Shown piece by piece: positions 1 to 7,646 of a stretch of 29,390 bases of DNA. Origin of the DNA: DASZHJ01 sp035507155 (GTDB taxonomy: Bacteria > Pseudomonadota > Alphaproteobacteria > ATCC43930 > CGMCC-115725). Where the stretch lies: positions 1-29,390 of the forward strand of contig DATJOK010000140.1 in assembly GCA_035507155.1 (NCBI GenBank), given 5' to 3'. The notes under the pieces are model-generated. The model was not told where the DNA came from. It saw only the letters and a program-made list of their open reading frames with translations, and made no database searches. Numbering within the stretch: position 1 is the stretch's first letter; every line of letters starts with the position of its first letter. Both the position numbers and the translations under genes were made by a program.

Positions 1-1
1 G

Positions 2-247
2 CCGATCGAGATCGACGGGGCGATTTCCGGCACGGTGCGCCAATCATGGTATCCCTATACGCTGCCGTTCAACCTGTCAGGCAATCCCGCGGTGACGCTG
101 CCCTGCGGCTTTGGTGCGGACGGGCTGCCGATCGGCCTGCAGCTTATTGGTCCGCATCTCGGCGACGCGCGGCTGTTGCGCGCCGCCGCACTTTACGAAG
201 CAGCGCGACCATGGGCCGAGAAGCATCCGGTGCTGGACGGGTTGTAA
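2..247 (+). CDS. Amidase (amidase signature family), C-terminal 81 residues
   Basis: This is the 3' end of a gene that enters from the left edge; the frame is open from base 2 and ends at TAA 245-247. The visible tail reads PFNLSGNPAVTLPCGF, then GLPIGLQLIGPHLGDARLL. That is the conserved C-terminal block of amidase signature enzymes (GatA and amide-hydrolase relatives), where a strand with NxxGxPAxxxP is followed by a GLPxGxQxxG loop and the final helix. The Ser-cisSer-Lys catalytic part lies outside the window, so the substrate cannot be named. GatA itself is possible, but a general amidase is just as likely. The gene converges on infC with 43 bp between stops, and no clear terminator is visible between them. 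Family call is firm; the specific enzyme is unknown. Confidence 0.85.
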   Translation, partial: PIEIDGAISGTVRQSWYPYTLPFNLSGNPAVTLPCGFGADGLPIGLQLIGPHLGDARLLRAAALYEAARPWAEKHPVLDGL

Positions 248-290
248 GGTTCACGAGGCGCCCACTTTCGCTGGCAAGACGCCTACGGTG

Positions 291-827
291 TCATTTTGGC
301 GAAACCACCATCGTCATTTGACGGCCTTCCATGCGCGGGAACTGCTCCACCTTGGCGATTTCGTCGAGGTCACCCTTGACGCGCATCAGCACGTTCATGC
401 CGAGCTCCTGATGGGCAAGCTCGCGGCCGCGGAAGCGCATGGTCACTTTGACCTTGTCGCCCTCCTCGATGAACTTGAGCATGCTGCGCATCTTGACGTC
501 GTAGTCGTGGTCGTCGATGCCGGGGCGAAGCTTGATCTCCTTGACCTCGATCACCTTCTGCTTCTTGCGCGCCTCGTTGCGGCGCTTCTGCTCCTCGTAC
601 TTGTATTTGCCGAAATCGAGGATCTTGCAGACGGGAGGATCGGCGTTGGGCGAGACCTCGACGAGGTCGAGGCCGGTATCCATCGCCTTGGCGAGAGCCT
701 CGTTGCGGGTCACGACCCCGACCATTTGTCCCCGCTCATCCACGAGGCGGACGCGGGGGCTGGAGATTTCATCGTTGATCCGCGGCCCATCCTTGGAGGG
801 CGGCGCGGGAAGTGGTGGTCTGGCGAT
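291..827 (-). CDS. infC: Translation initiation factor IF-3, probable ATC start
   Basis: IF-3 binds the 30S subunit, checks the start codon and initiator tRNA, and prevents premature 50S joining. Read from ATC at 827..825 the protein has 178 residues, close to the usual 180. It opens IARPPLPAPPSKDGPRINDEI, and GPRINDEI is the standard IF-3 opening. The N-domain continues with MVGVVTRNEAL and DLVEVSPNADPPVCKILDFGKY; after the Lys/Glu linker comes the C-domain with KEIKLRPGIDDHDYDVK, MRFRGRE and the EGRQMTMVVSP end. An in-frame TGA lies at 842..840, and between it and residue 29 there is no ATG, GTG or TTG. The first such codon (GTG 743) would delete the conserved opening. AAGGAGG (840..834) sits 6 nt before ATC. 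It lies 98 bp after thrS in the same direction; rpmI and rplT do not follow. Confidence 0.95.
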   Translation of the reverse strand: MARPPLPAPPSKDGPRINDEISSPRVRLVDERGQMVGVVTRNEALAKAMDTGLDLVEVSPNADPPVCKILDFGKYKYEEQKRRNEARKKQKVIEVKEIKLRPGIDDHDYDVKMRSMLKFIEEGDKVKVTMRFRGRELAHQELGMNVLMRVKGDLDEIAKVEQFPRMEGRQMTMVVSPK

Positions 828-833
828 GTAGGT

Positions 834-840
834 CCTCCTT
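834..840 (-). promoter_or_regulatory. Ribosome binding site of infC
   Basis: On the minus strand the sequence AAGGAGG is an almost perfect anti-Shine-Dalgarno match and lies 6 nt upstream of ATC at 827..825. Its first A overlaps the in-frame TGA stop at 842..840. It therefore fixes the start inside a very short stretch where ATC is the only plausible initiator, and it agrees with the family's usual N-terminus. Confidence 0.85.
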
Positions 841-925
841 CAATTGTCCCAGTAGGAAAGCTCGGCGACGCCGCGGCCAAAGAGCTAAGTCCTTGATATC
901 GCGGGTGAATTGGGGCAGCGGTCGA

Positions 926-2887
926 CTAGGCTGGAGCCGCCGCCTCCTGCTTCAATCTAGCGACGGCGGCGTCAAGCGCAAGAATTTCTTGCTCTTTTCC
1001 GCCCAGCCGGCGGAGCGCCACGGCGCGCGTCTCCGCCTCGCGCTTGCCCACCACCAGCAAGGCCGGAACCTTGGCCAAGCTGTGCTCGCGCACTTTGAAA
1101 TTGATCTTCTCATTGCGGAGATCGGTCTCGACGCGCAGGCCCGCCTCGGCGCAGACGGCCGCCACCTCTTTGGCGTAGTCGTCGGCATCGCTGGTGATGG
1201 TCAGCACGCTCGCCTGCACCGGCGCGAGCCACATCGGAAAACGGCCGGCATAGTGCTCGATCAGGATGGCGATGAAGCGCTCGAAGGAGCCGAGGATCGC
1301 CCGGTGCAGCATCACCGGCCGATGGCGCTGGCCATCCTCGCCGATGTAGCTCGCATCCAGGCGCTCGGGCAGCACGAAGTCGACCTGCAGCGTGCCGCAT
1401 TGCCATTCGCGACCGATGGTGTCGCGCAGCACGAATTCGAGCTTGGGGCCATAGAAAGCACCCTCGCCGGGATTGAGCGTGTAGGGAAGCCCCGCCGCTT
1501 CGGTGGCGTGCTTCAGCGCCGCCTCGGCCTTGTCCCAAATCGCGTCCGAGCCCGCGCGCAGCGCCGGCCGGTCGGAGAATTTCACCGCCACGTCCTCGAA
1601 GCCGAAATCCTTGTAGACCGAGCGCAGGAGATCGCAGAAGGCGATGCTCTCCGATGTGATCTGGTCCTCGGTGCAGAAGATGTGGCCGTCGTCCTGGGTG
1701 AAGGCGCGCACGCGCATGATGCCATGCAGCGCGCCCGAGGGCTCGTTCCGATGGCAGGAGCCGAACTCGGCAAGACGCAGCGGCAGGTCGCGATAGCTCT
1801 TCAGGCCCTGGCGGAAGATCTGCACCGCGCCCGGACAATTCATCGGCTTGAGTGCGAGGATGCGCTCATGGCCCTCGTCCTCGTCCTTCACCGTGAACAT
1901 GTTGTGGCGGAACTTCTCCCAGTGGCCGGACGCCTCCCAGAGTGCCCGGTCGACCAGCTGCGGCGTCTTCACCTCCACATAGCCCGCATGCTCCAGGCGG
2001 TGGCGGATGTAGCGCTCGATGACGCGGAACACCGTCCAGCCCTTGGGATGCCAGAAGACGCTGCCGACTGCCTCCTCCTGCTGGTGGAAGAGGCCGAGCT
2101 CGCGGCCGAGGCGACGATGGTCGCGCTTCTCCGCCTCCTCGAGCTGGAAGAGATAGGTGTCGAGCTGCTTCTGCTCCGCCCAGGCGGTGCCATAGACGCG
2201 CTGCAGCTGCTGGTTCTTCGCATCGCCGCGCCAATAGGCACCCGCCACCTTCATGATCTTGAAGGCGTGGCCGAGCTTCCCCGTCGAAGGAAGATGCGGG
2301 CCCGTGCAGAGATCGGTGAAGCCGCCCTGCTTGTAGATCGAGATCTCCTCCTCGGGCGGGATCTCCTGGATCCACTCCGCCTTGTACTTCTCGCCGATCG
2401 ACTTGAAGAAGCGCACGGCTTCATCGCGCGACCACACCTCGCGGGTGATCGCCTCGTCCCGGTCGACGATCTCGTGCATGCGCCGCTCGATCTTCGCGAG
2501 ATCCTCCGGCGTGAACGGCTCGTCGCGGGCGAAATCGTAATAGAAGCCGGTCTCCGTCGCCGGGCCGAAGGTCACCTGGACGTCGGGATAGAGCTCCTTC
2601 GCCGCCTCTGCCATCACATGGGCGGCGTCGTGGCGCAGGATCTCCAGCGCTTCCGGCGAGGTGCGTGTGACGATCGCGACCTTGGCGTTGTGGTCGATCG
2701 TCGCGGCAAGATCCCGGGGCGCGCCGTCCACCGTGATGGCGAGCGCCGCCTTGGCGAGGCCCGGCCCGATCGATTTCGCGAGCTCGGCGCCCGAGAGCGG
2801 GCCCGCGAAGGTTCGCACCGAGCCATCCGGCAGCGTGACGGCGACGGGCGATGCGGATGCGGGCGCGGCTTTGGCCTCGGGCGACAT
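926..2887 (-). CDS. thrS: Threonyl-tRNA synthetase
   Basis: ThrRS charges tRNA-Thr in the cytoplasm and edits mischarged serine. The 653-residue product has the full bacterial layout. A TGS domain spans about 15-75. The editing (SAD) domain carries the HxxxH pair H86/H90 and the second metal pair C194/H198 in DLCTGPH. The class II catalytic core follows, with zinc ligands C351 (MNCPG), H402 (DDGHIFC) and H528 (MLHRAILGS), and the motif 2 arginine R380. A C-terminal anticodon-binding domain starts near 555. The motif reads MNCPGA where E. coli has MNCPGH; this residue is not a zinc ligand. The ATG at 2887 is chosen because it gives a normal TGS start; the frame stays open far upstream, but only as an antisense-like extension through GT9. 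No strong ribosome site is visible (GGA 7 nt upstream). GT9 ends 37 bp before it, so readthrough is likely. Confidence 0.97.
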   Translation of the reverse strand: MSPEAKAAPASASPVAVTLPDGSVRTFAGPLSGAELAKSIGPGLAKAALAITVDGAPRDLAATIDHNAKVAIVTRTSPEALEILRHDAAHVMAEAAKELYPDVQVTFGPATETGFYYDFARDEPFTPEDLAKIERRMHEIVDRDEAITREVWSRDEAVRFFKSIGEKYKAEWIQEIPPEEEISIYKQGGFTDLCTGPHLPSTGKLGHAFKIMKVAGAYWRGDAKNQQLQRVYGTAWAEQKQLDTYLFQLEEAEKRDHRRLGRELGLFHQQEEAVGSVFWHPKGWTVFRVIERYIRHRLEHAGYVEVKTPQLVDRALWEASGHWEKFRHNMFTVKDEDEGHERILALKPMNCPGAVQIFRQGLKSYRDLPLRLAEFGSCHRNEPSGALHGIMRVRAFTQDDGHIFCTEDQITSESIAFCDLLRSVYKDFGFEDVAVKFSDRPALRAGSDAIWDKAEAALKHATEAAGLPYTLNPGEGAFYGPKLEFVLRDTIGREWQCGTLQVDFVLPERLDASYIGEDGQRHRPVMLHRAILGSFERFIAILIEHYAGRFPMWLAPVQASVLTITSDADDYAKEVAAVCAEAGLRVETDLRNEKINFKVREHSLAKVPALLVVGKREAETRAVALRRLGGKEQEILALDAAVARLKQEAAAPA

Positions 2888-2925
2888 GACAAATCCAGGA
2901 ATGGAAGTGGAACGAAGGGTCCGGT

Positions 2926-3855
2926 TTAGCCGAAGGCGAGCGTGGCGGCAACCTCCTGCACCGGCAGCTCGGCAAGGCTCGGCCGCTGCAGGATGACGAC
3001 CCGCGGTCCCCGTGGCGCGGTGAGCGCGGGATCGGAGGCCGAGGAATAGAGCACCGTCGCCGGCGCCCCCGCCGCCACCAGGAGGTGCATCGGCCCGGTG
3101 TCGTTGCCGACCGCCCAGAGCGCGCGGCGGCCGAGCGCCACGATCTCCGAGAGGCTGGTCTTGCCGGTGAGATCGCGCACACCGGGACAGCGCGCGAGGA
3201 TGGCGGCGGCGGCCTCGCGCTCGGCGGCGGCGCCGATGATGACAGGCGTGATGCCGCGGCCGACGAGATCCTGCGCCAGGGCGCCGAAGCGGTCTGCCGG
3301 CCAGCGCTTCTCCGGCCGGTGCGCGGCGCCACCCGGCACCAGCACCCCATAGCGCTCGGGCAATTCGAAGCGTTCGATGCCGGCGACCACCCAGGAAAGA
3401 TCCGGAGTGGGCACACTCTCGATGCCGGCAAGCCGAAGCTGATCCGCCTGGCGATCGAGGGTGTGCATCCGGTCGCGGTCCGGCGTCGCGTGGGGATGGG
3501 AGGCGCCCCGCGCGATCCCCGACCATTCCGGCCGCGGCCCCGGCCCCATCAGGCGGAAATAGAAGCTGGAACGGTCGGAGGTCTGGAGGTCGTAGACCCG
3601 GGTGAAATGGGTGGCGCGCAGCCGGTGCCGCAGGCGGAACAATCCGATCGGATTGCGCCAGCGCGGCCGGGCATCGACCCAGATCTCGTCGAAATAGGGC
3701 GCATCGGCGAGGAAGCCCGCATAGGCATCAGTGGTGAGGAGCACGATCTCGGCGCCGGGATGATGGAGGCGGATCGCCGCCGCCGGTCCCATCGCCTGCA
3801 CGATGTCGCCCAGCGCGCCGAGCTTGATGACGAGAATGCGCGGCCGCTCGGTCAA
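2926..3855 (-). CDS. Glycosyltransferase family 9 (heptosyltransferase-like)
   Basis: This 309-residue protein resembles the GT9 family, whose known members transfer heptose from ADP-heptose to LPS inner core on the cytoplasmic face of the inner membrane. It opens with RILVIKLGALGDIVQAMG, the family's N-terminal Rossmann signature with the catalytic-region Asp. The nucleotide-binding half has VLVPGGAAHRPEKRWP and the late motif GNDTGPMHLLVAAGAP. The start is TTG at 3855..3853, overlapping the TGA of the upstream GT4 gene as TTGA, so translation is probably coupled. No other in-frame start would keep the first strand. It sits between GT4 and thrS. The acceptor is not readable from sequence; waaF/waaC-type activity is possible but the symbol is withheld. 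Confidence 0.88.
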   Translation of the reverse strand: MTERPRILVIKLGALGDIVQAMGPAAAIRLHHPGAEIVLLTTDAYAGFLADAPYFDEIWVDARPRWRNPIGLFRLRHRLRATHFTRVYDLQTSDRSSFYFRLMGPGPRPEWSGIARGASHPHATPDRDRMHTLDRQADQLRLAGIESVPTPDLSWVVAGIERFELPERYGVLVPGGAAHRPEKRWPADRFGALAQDLVGRGITPVIIGAAAEREAAAAILARCPGVRDLTGKTSLSEIVALGRRALWAVGNDTGPMHLLVAAGAPATVLYSSASDPALTAPRGPRVVILQRPSLAELPVQEVAATLAFG

Positions 3856-5063
3856 GCCAAGACTGCGCCTGCCGCCGTCACGGCCGCAGGCGCCGGGAAC
3901 AGGATCTCGTCATAGACCTGCAGCGTGCGGGCCGCCATGGTGAGCGCGTTGAAGTGCCGGCGTACGTGCTCGATCGCACGCTCCGCGTGGGCGATCCGTG
4001 CCTCCGGCCCGAGCGTCATCGCTTCAGCGATTGCCTCGGCGAGCGCGCGGGCGTCGCCCGGCGGCACCAGCCAGCCGGTGCGGCCCGGCACCACGGTCTC
4101 GCGGGCGCCGCCATGGTCGGTGGCGATCACCGGTCGGCCCATCGCCTGCGCCTCGACGATGACGCGGCCGAAGCCCTCGGGCTCGGTGGACGCCGAGACC
4201 ACCACGTCCGCCAGCATGTAGGCCGCCGGCATGTCGCGGCAGTCGTCCACCATCTGCACCACCGCACCCAGCCCGTGACGCATCGCCCGCGCCTCCAGCT
4301 CACGGCGATAGCGCAGGTCGCCACCGCCGACGAAGAGGCAGCGGATGTCGGTCCGTCCCAGCATGGCAAGCGCGTCGATTACTACCGTATGGCCCTTCCA
4401 GCGGGTGAGCCGCCCCGGCAGCATCAGCACGAACGCGCCGTCCGGCAGGCGCCATTGGCGCGAGAGCGTGATCAGCCGCTCGGCGCCCACATGATCGGGA
4501 TCGAAGCGGGTGATGTCGACGCCGCGCGGGATGACGCGCAGGCGATCGGGCCCGACGCCATAGACCTCGGCCACGTGCTCGCCGACGAAATCCGAGATGG
4601 CGATCACCCGCTCGCCCTTAGCCATGACTGAATTGTAGAGACGCTTCAGGCGCGATTGCGCGCCGTAGGCGTTGTGGAAGGTGGTGATGAAATGCCTCCC
4701 GGTGCGCCGCGCCGCCGCCAGGGCGCTCCAGGCGGGAGCGCGGCTCCGCGCGTGGACGATGTCGACGCTATGGCGCTCGATCACCTCGGCGAGCCGGCCA
4801 ATATTGGCGTACATCGCCCAGGGATTCTTGGAGTCGACCGGCAGCGTGACGTGGCGGGCGCCGGCGCGCTCGACCTCGTGCGCCATCGGGCCACCGGCGG
4901 ACACCACCACCGACTGCCAGCCACCGCTCACCAGCGCCTGCGCGATCTCCACGGTGCCGCGCTCGACGCCGCCGCTCACCAGCCTCGGCACCACCTGCAT
5001 CACCACGGGCGCCCGGCTTCCCGCCTGCGTCTCGGCGATGCTAATCTCCAGGGTATCGGCCAT
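3852..5063 (-). CDS. Glycosyltransferase family 4
   Basis: A 403-residue GT-B fold glycosyltransferase. The N-terminal half has VVPRLVSGGVERGTVEIA and the acceptor-side strand DIVHARSRAPAWSA. The C-terminal half has LMLPGRLTRWKGH, a common GT4 phosphate-binding segment, and the retaining E-x7-E signature in EPEGFGRVIVEAQAMG, followed by RPVIATDHGGARE. Such enzymes add a sugar from a nucleotide donor to a lipid-linked or LPS acceptor at the inner membrane. Pairing with GT9 suggests LPS core or a related surface glycan, which is inference. The ATG at 5063 has no clear Shine-Dalgarno. It is the first gene of the minus-strand run to infC and diverges from the hydrolase gene over 29 bp, so its promoter probably overlaps that coding sequence. 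Confidence 0.9.
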   Translation of the reverse strand: MADTLEISIAETQAGSRAPVVMQVVPRLVSGGVERGTVEIAQALVSGGWQSVVVSAGGPMAHEVERAGARHVTLPVDSKNPWAMYANIGRLAEVIERHSVDIVHARSRAPAWSALAAARRTGRHFITTFHNAYGAQSRLKRLYNSVMAKGERVIAISDFVGEHVAEVYGVGPDRLRVIPRGVDITRFDPDHVGAERLITLSRQWRLPDGAFVLMLPGRLTRWKGHTVVIDALAMLGRTDIRCLFVGGGDLRYRRELEARAMRHGLGAVVQMVDDCRDMPAAYMLADVVVSASTEPEGFGRVIVEAQAMGRPVIATDHGGARETVVPGRTGWLVPPGDARALAEAIAEAMTLGPEARIAHAERAIEHVRRHFNALTMAARTLQVYDEILFPAPAAVTAAGAVLA

Positions 5064-5092
5064 CCCGGCAGAATGCGACGGCGGCGAACCAA

Positions 5093-5857
5093 ATGTCCAT
5101 GCCCGCGGCGACTCGCGATCCCCCGTCGCTTCTGCGGCGCGCCGACGGCGCGACCATCGCCTATCGCCGACGCCCGGGACGTGGCCCCGGTATCGTCTTC
5201 CTCGGCGGCTTCATGTCGGACATGACCGGCACTAAGGCGGAGGCGCTCGATCACTTCAGTGCGACCCGCGGACAGGCCTATCTCCGCTTCGACTACTTCG
5301 GCCACGGCGCTTCCTCGGGCGCGTTCAAGGACGCGACGATCGGCCGCTGGCTCGACGACGCGCTCGCCGTGCTGGACGAGCTCACGGAAGGCCCGCAGGT
5401 GCTGGTGGGATCGAGCCTCGGAGGCTGGATCATGCTGCTGGCGGCGCGGGCGCGACCCCAGCGCGCCAAGGCGCTAGTGGGAATCGCCGCGGCGCCTGAC
5501 TTCACCGAGGATCTGATGTGGGCGGAATTCACGCCCGCGCAGCGCCAAGCCCTGGAACGCGACGGCTTCCTGCGCATGCCCTCCGCTTATGATCCGGCGG
5601 GCTACCTCTACACCCTCGCCCTCATCGAGGAGGGCCGCCGCCATCTCGTCATGCGGGCGCCGATCGCCATCGATTGCCCGGTGCGGCTCCTGCATGGCAT
5701 GCGCGACGAGGACGTGCCCTGGCGCACCAGCCTTGCCGTCGCCGAGCGGCTCCAGAGCCGCGACGTCCGCGTGACGTTGGTGAAGGACGGCGACCATCGG
5801 CTCTCCACCAAGGCGGATCTGGCGCTGCTCGCGGCGACGCTGGAACCGCTGCTCTAG
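5093..5857 (+). CDS. Alpha/beta hydrolase (ABHD10-like serine esterase)
   Basis: A 254-residue single-domain alpha/beta hydrolase. The oxyanion strand reads GIVFLGGFMSDMTGTKA. The nucleophile elbow is GSSLGG with Ser108. The acid is probably Asp207 in MRDEDVPW, and the catalytic His is His235 in DGDHRLS, all in the expected order. The LGGFMSDMTGTKA and FDYFGHGASSG segments are like ABHD10-type esterases or thioesterases, a group of mitochondrial and alphaproteobacterial proteins. The substrate is unknown here. There is no signal peptide, so it should be cytoplasmic. ATG 5093 is the first start after the divergent GT4 gene; a second ATG lies two codons on. It ends 5 bp before the stop of the convergent membrane-protein gene. 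Confidence 0.88.
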   Translation: MSMPAATRDPPSLLRRADGATIAYRRRPGRGPGIVFLGGFMSDMTGTKAEALDHFSATRGQAYLRFDYFGHGASSGAFKDATIGRWLDDALAVLDELTEGPQVLVGSSLGGWIMLLAARARPQRAKALVGIAAAPDFTEDLMWAEFTPAQRQALERDGFLRMPSAYDPAGYLYTLALIEEGRRHLVMRAPIAIDCPVRLLHGMRDEDVPWRTSLAVAERLQSRDVRVTLVKDGDHRLSTKADLALLAATLEPLL

Positions 5858-5862
5858 CGGCG

Positions 5863-6651
5863 TCAGCAGGACGACGACAGGGCCTTGGGGCAATCACTTC
5901 CCGATGCCGCATCGGCGAGCTGCCGGTAAGAATGGGACAGAAACCCCACGGTGACCGCGGCCTCGAGAAACTCGACGATGAACGGCAGTCCGCCCACCAC
6001 GGCGCCGCCGAGAATGGTCCGCGCGCCGATCCTGACCTGCAACCCATGCAGGATGTCGGTGAGACCCACAAAAGGCAGCGTGCAGAACAGCCAGCCGAGC
6101 GCAAGGCGCACGCCGTTTCCCCGCCCCCGCGCCCATGCACGCCGCAGCACCGGGCCCGTCTCGTCGACGGCAATGGCAGGCAGCGCCAAGGTAAGCCGCG
6201 AGGCGAGACACCACACCGCCGGAACGATGATGACCGGGATCGCGATCGCCGCTCTCCCAAGCCGAGGCCGCAGCGCGGCCGCGATCGAGCCGGTGATGGC
6301 GAGCGCGAGATAGGCCGGCACGACGAGCAAGGCGCTGGTCAGAATGACATAGGCCAGGAAGCGCCAAGCGCGACGCCCGAAGCGCAGAGCGGCGAAGAAC
6401 CTGCGCTCCTCGCCGAGCAGGATAAGCCGATGCCAGGCTAACGGAAAGGCGACGAGGCCGCCGAGAAGGAAGAGCGCCAGACCGAGCGCCGCCGCCAAGC
6501 GCACCGCCAGCGGCAGGTGCAGCACGACGCCGGCGTGAAAGCCGATGACGCCGACGAGCCAAGCGCCCGAGAACCGGAGGAACCGCCCGAGATGGGCGAA
6601 GGCACAGCCGTAGGCGGCCGTGATGATCCGCCAGAACTCGAGCTTCCCCAT
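5863..6651 (-). CDS. Uncharacterised integral membrane protein, about six helices
   Basis: I do not recognise a named family. The 262-residue product shows hydrophobic segments near residues 30-47, 52-73, 98-119, 133-157, 180-200 and 214-240, so about six transmembrane helices. The start is amphipathic (MGKLEFWRIITAAYGCAFAH). Between helices 4 and 5 runs LPAIAVDETGPVLRRAWA, a phrase seen in several bacterial membrane proteins of the GPDPase-membrane-domain/DUF type, where a conserved Trp follows the Asp. The tail ends in Cys (KALSSSC). It lies 61 bp after the YeeZ-like gene on the same strand and could be the last gene of that run. No function is assigned. Confidence 0.75.
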   Translation of the reverse strand: MGKLEFWRIITAAYGCAFAHLGRFLRFSGAWLVGVIGFHAGVVLHLPLAVRLAAALGLALFLLGGLVAFPLAWHRLILLGEERRFFAALRFGRRAWRFLAYVILTSALLVVPAYLALAITGSIAAALRPRLGRAAIAIPVIIVPAVWCLASRLTLALPAIAVDETGPVLRRAWARGRGNGVRLALGWLFCTLPFVGLTDILHGLQVRIGARTILGGAVVGGLPFIVEFLEAAVTVGFLSHSYRQLADAASGSDCPKALSSSC

Positions 6652-6712
6652 GCGCCTCGCGCCCCCCGCACCTCACCGATCCTGGCCCGGAATGCGTGTG
6701 CTCGCAAGGCGC

Positions 6713-7612
6713 CTATAATGCTTCGTGCGGGGGCAGCTCGGCGAGCAGCGCACTGAGCCCGTCTCGGTAGCTCGGATACCGGAGCATCACGCCGAGCACC
6801 TCCTTCATGCGGGCGTTGCTGACGCGCTTGCTGTCGGCATAGAAGCTGCGCGCCATCGGCGAAAGCTCGGCGCTCTCCAGCGGCACCAGCGGCGGCGGCG
6901 CGACGCCGAGAAGCTCGCAGGCATACTCGACCACCGCCTCCGGCGGCGCCGGATCGTCATCGCAGAGATTATAGATGGCACCGGGATCGGGCCTCCCCAT
7001 CGAGGCGGTAAGTGCCTGCACGATGTCCTTCACATGAATGCGCGAGAACACCTGGCCCGGCTTGCACACCCGCCGCGCCGCGCCGGAACGCACGCTCTCG
7101 AGTGCGCTCCGACCGGGGCCGTAGATGCCGGCGAGGCGGAACACGTGGACGGGCAGGCCATGTCGGCGCTGGAGTTCCAGCCATTCCACCTCGGCCGCGA
7201 CGCGCCGCCGGCCGCGCTCGCCAGTGGGTGCAAGCGTCGAACGCTCATCGACCCAGCCACCATCGCGATTGCCATAGACCCCGGTGGTGGAGAGATATCC
7301 GACCCAGCGGAGATCGGAGAGCGCCGCCAGATCTCGCCCATGCACGTCGAGCACGGGATCCCCGCGCTCGTCCGGTGGCACCGAGCTCAGGAGATGCGTC
7401 GCCGCGCCGAGGAGCGCCGCCGCGTTCGGCAGAGGATGCTCGCGATCGAACCGATGCGCCTCGACGCCTGCGGCAGCGAGCCGCGCACGGCCCTCCTCCG
7501 TCTGCGCCGTGCCGGCGACACGCCAGCCCTTGGCCCTGAGGGCGCGGGCGAGAAATCCCGCAGTGTAGCCGAGGCCGAAACAGAAGAGAGTGGCGGGCAC
7601 GGGGCTGCTCAT
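6713..7612 (-). CDS. SDR-type NAD(P)-binding protein, YeeZ-like epimerase family
   Basis: A 299-residue Rossmann protein. The N-terminus reads LFCFGLGYTAGFLARAL, the GxGxxA dinucleotide loop in the form typical of E. coli YeeZ relatives. Mid-protein STTGVYGNRDGGWVDE resembles the extended-SDR active-site region, with a Tyr but without the classic YxxxK spacing. RLAGIYGPGRSAL and RIHVKDIVQA are usual in extended SDRs. The cofactor site is probably functional, but no substrate is known for this subgroup. ATG 7612 is chosen because it puts the dinucleotide loop about 10 residues from the start; the frame runs further upstream, overlapping the ParB-like gene with unlikely sequence. It follows that gene by 34 bp. 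Confidence 0.87.
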   Translation of the reverse strand: MSSPVPATLFCFGLGYTAGFLARALRAKGWRVAGTAQTEEGRARLAAAGVEAHRFDREHPLPNAAALLGAATHLLSSVPPDERGDPVLDVHGRDLAALSDLRWVGYLSTTGVYGNRDGGWVDERSTLAPTGERGRRRVAAEVEWLELQRRHGLPVHVFRLAGIYGPGRSALESVRSGAARRVCKPGQVFSRIHVKDIVQALTASMGRPDPGAIYNLCDDDPAPPEAVVEYACELLGVAPPPLVPLESAELSPMARSFYADSKRVSNARMKEVLGVMLRYPSYRDGLSALLAELPPHEAL

Positions 7613-7646
7613 GAAAAGAGGCTGTCCGCTGGCATCGATCTCGCCC

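Noticed and set aside
859..886. AGCTC...GAGCT structure with an inner GGCG/CGCC between thrS and infC
   Set aside because: The arms are short with an uneven 9-base bulge and no U-run; not enough for an attenuator call.
812..2929. 705-codon open frame on + opposite thrS
   Set aside because: It mirrors thrS codons; it is rich in His, Arg, Leu and Asp as high-GC antisense frames are, and shows no family motif.
2888..3526. Longer N-terminus for ThrRS reaching into GT9
   Set aside because: The added 213 residues are Arg/His/Pro-rich, unlike any ThrRS, and overlap a well-supported GT9 gene.
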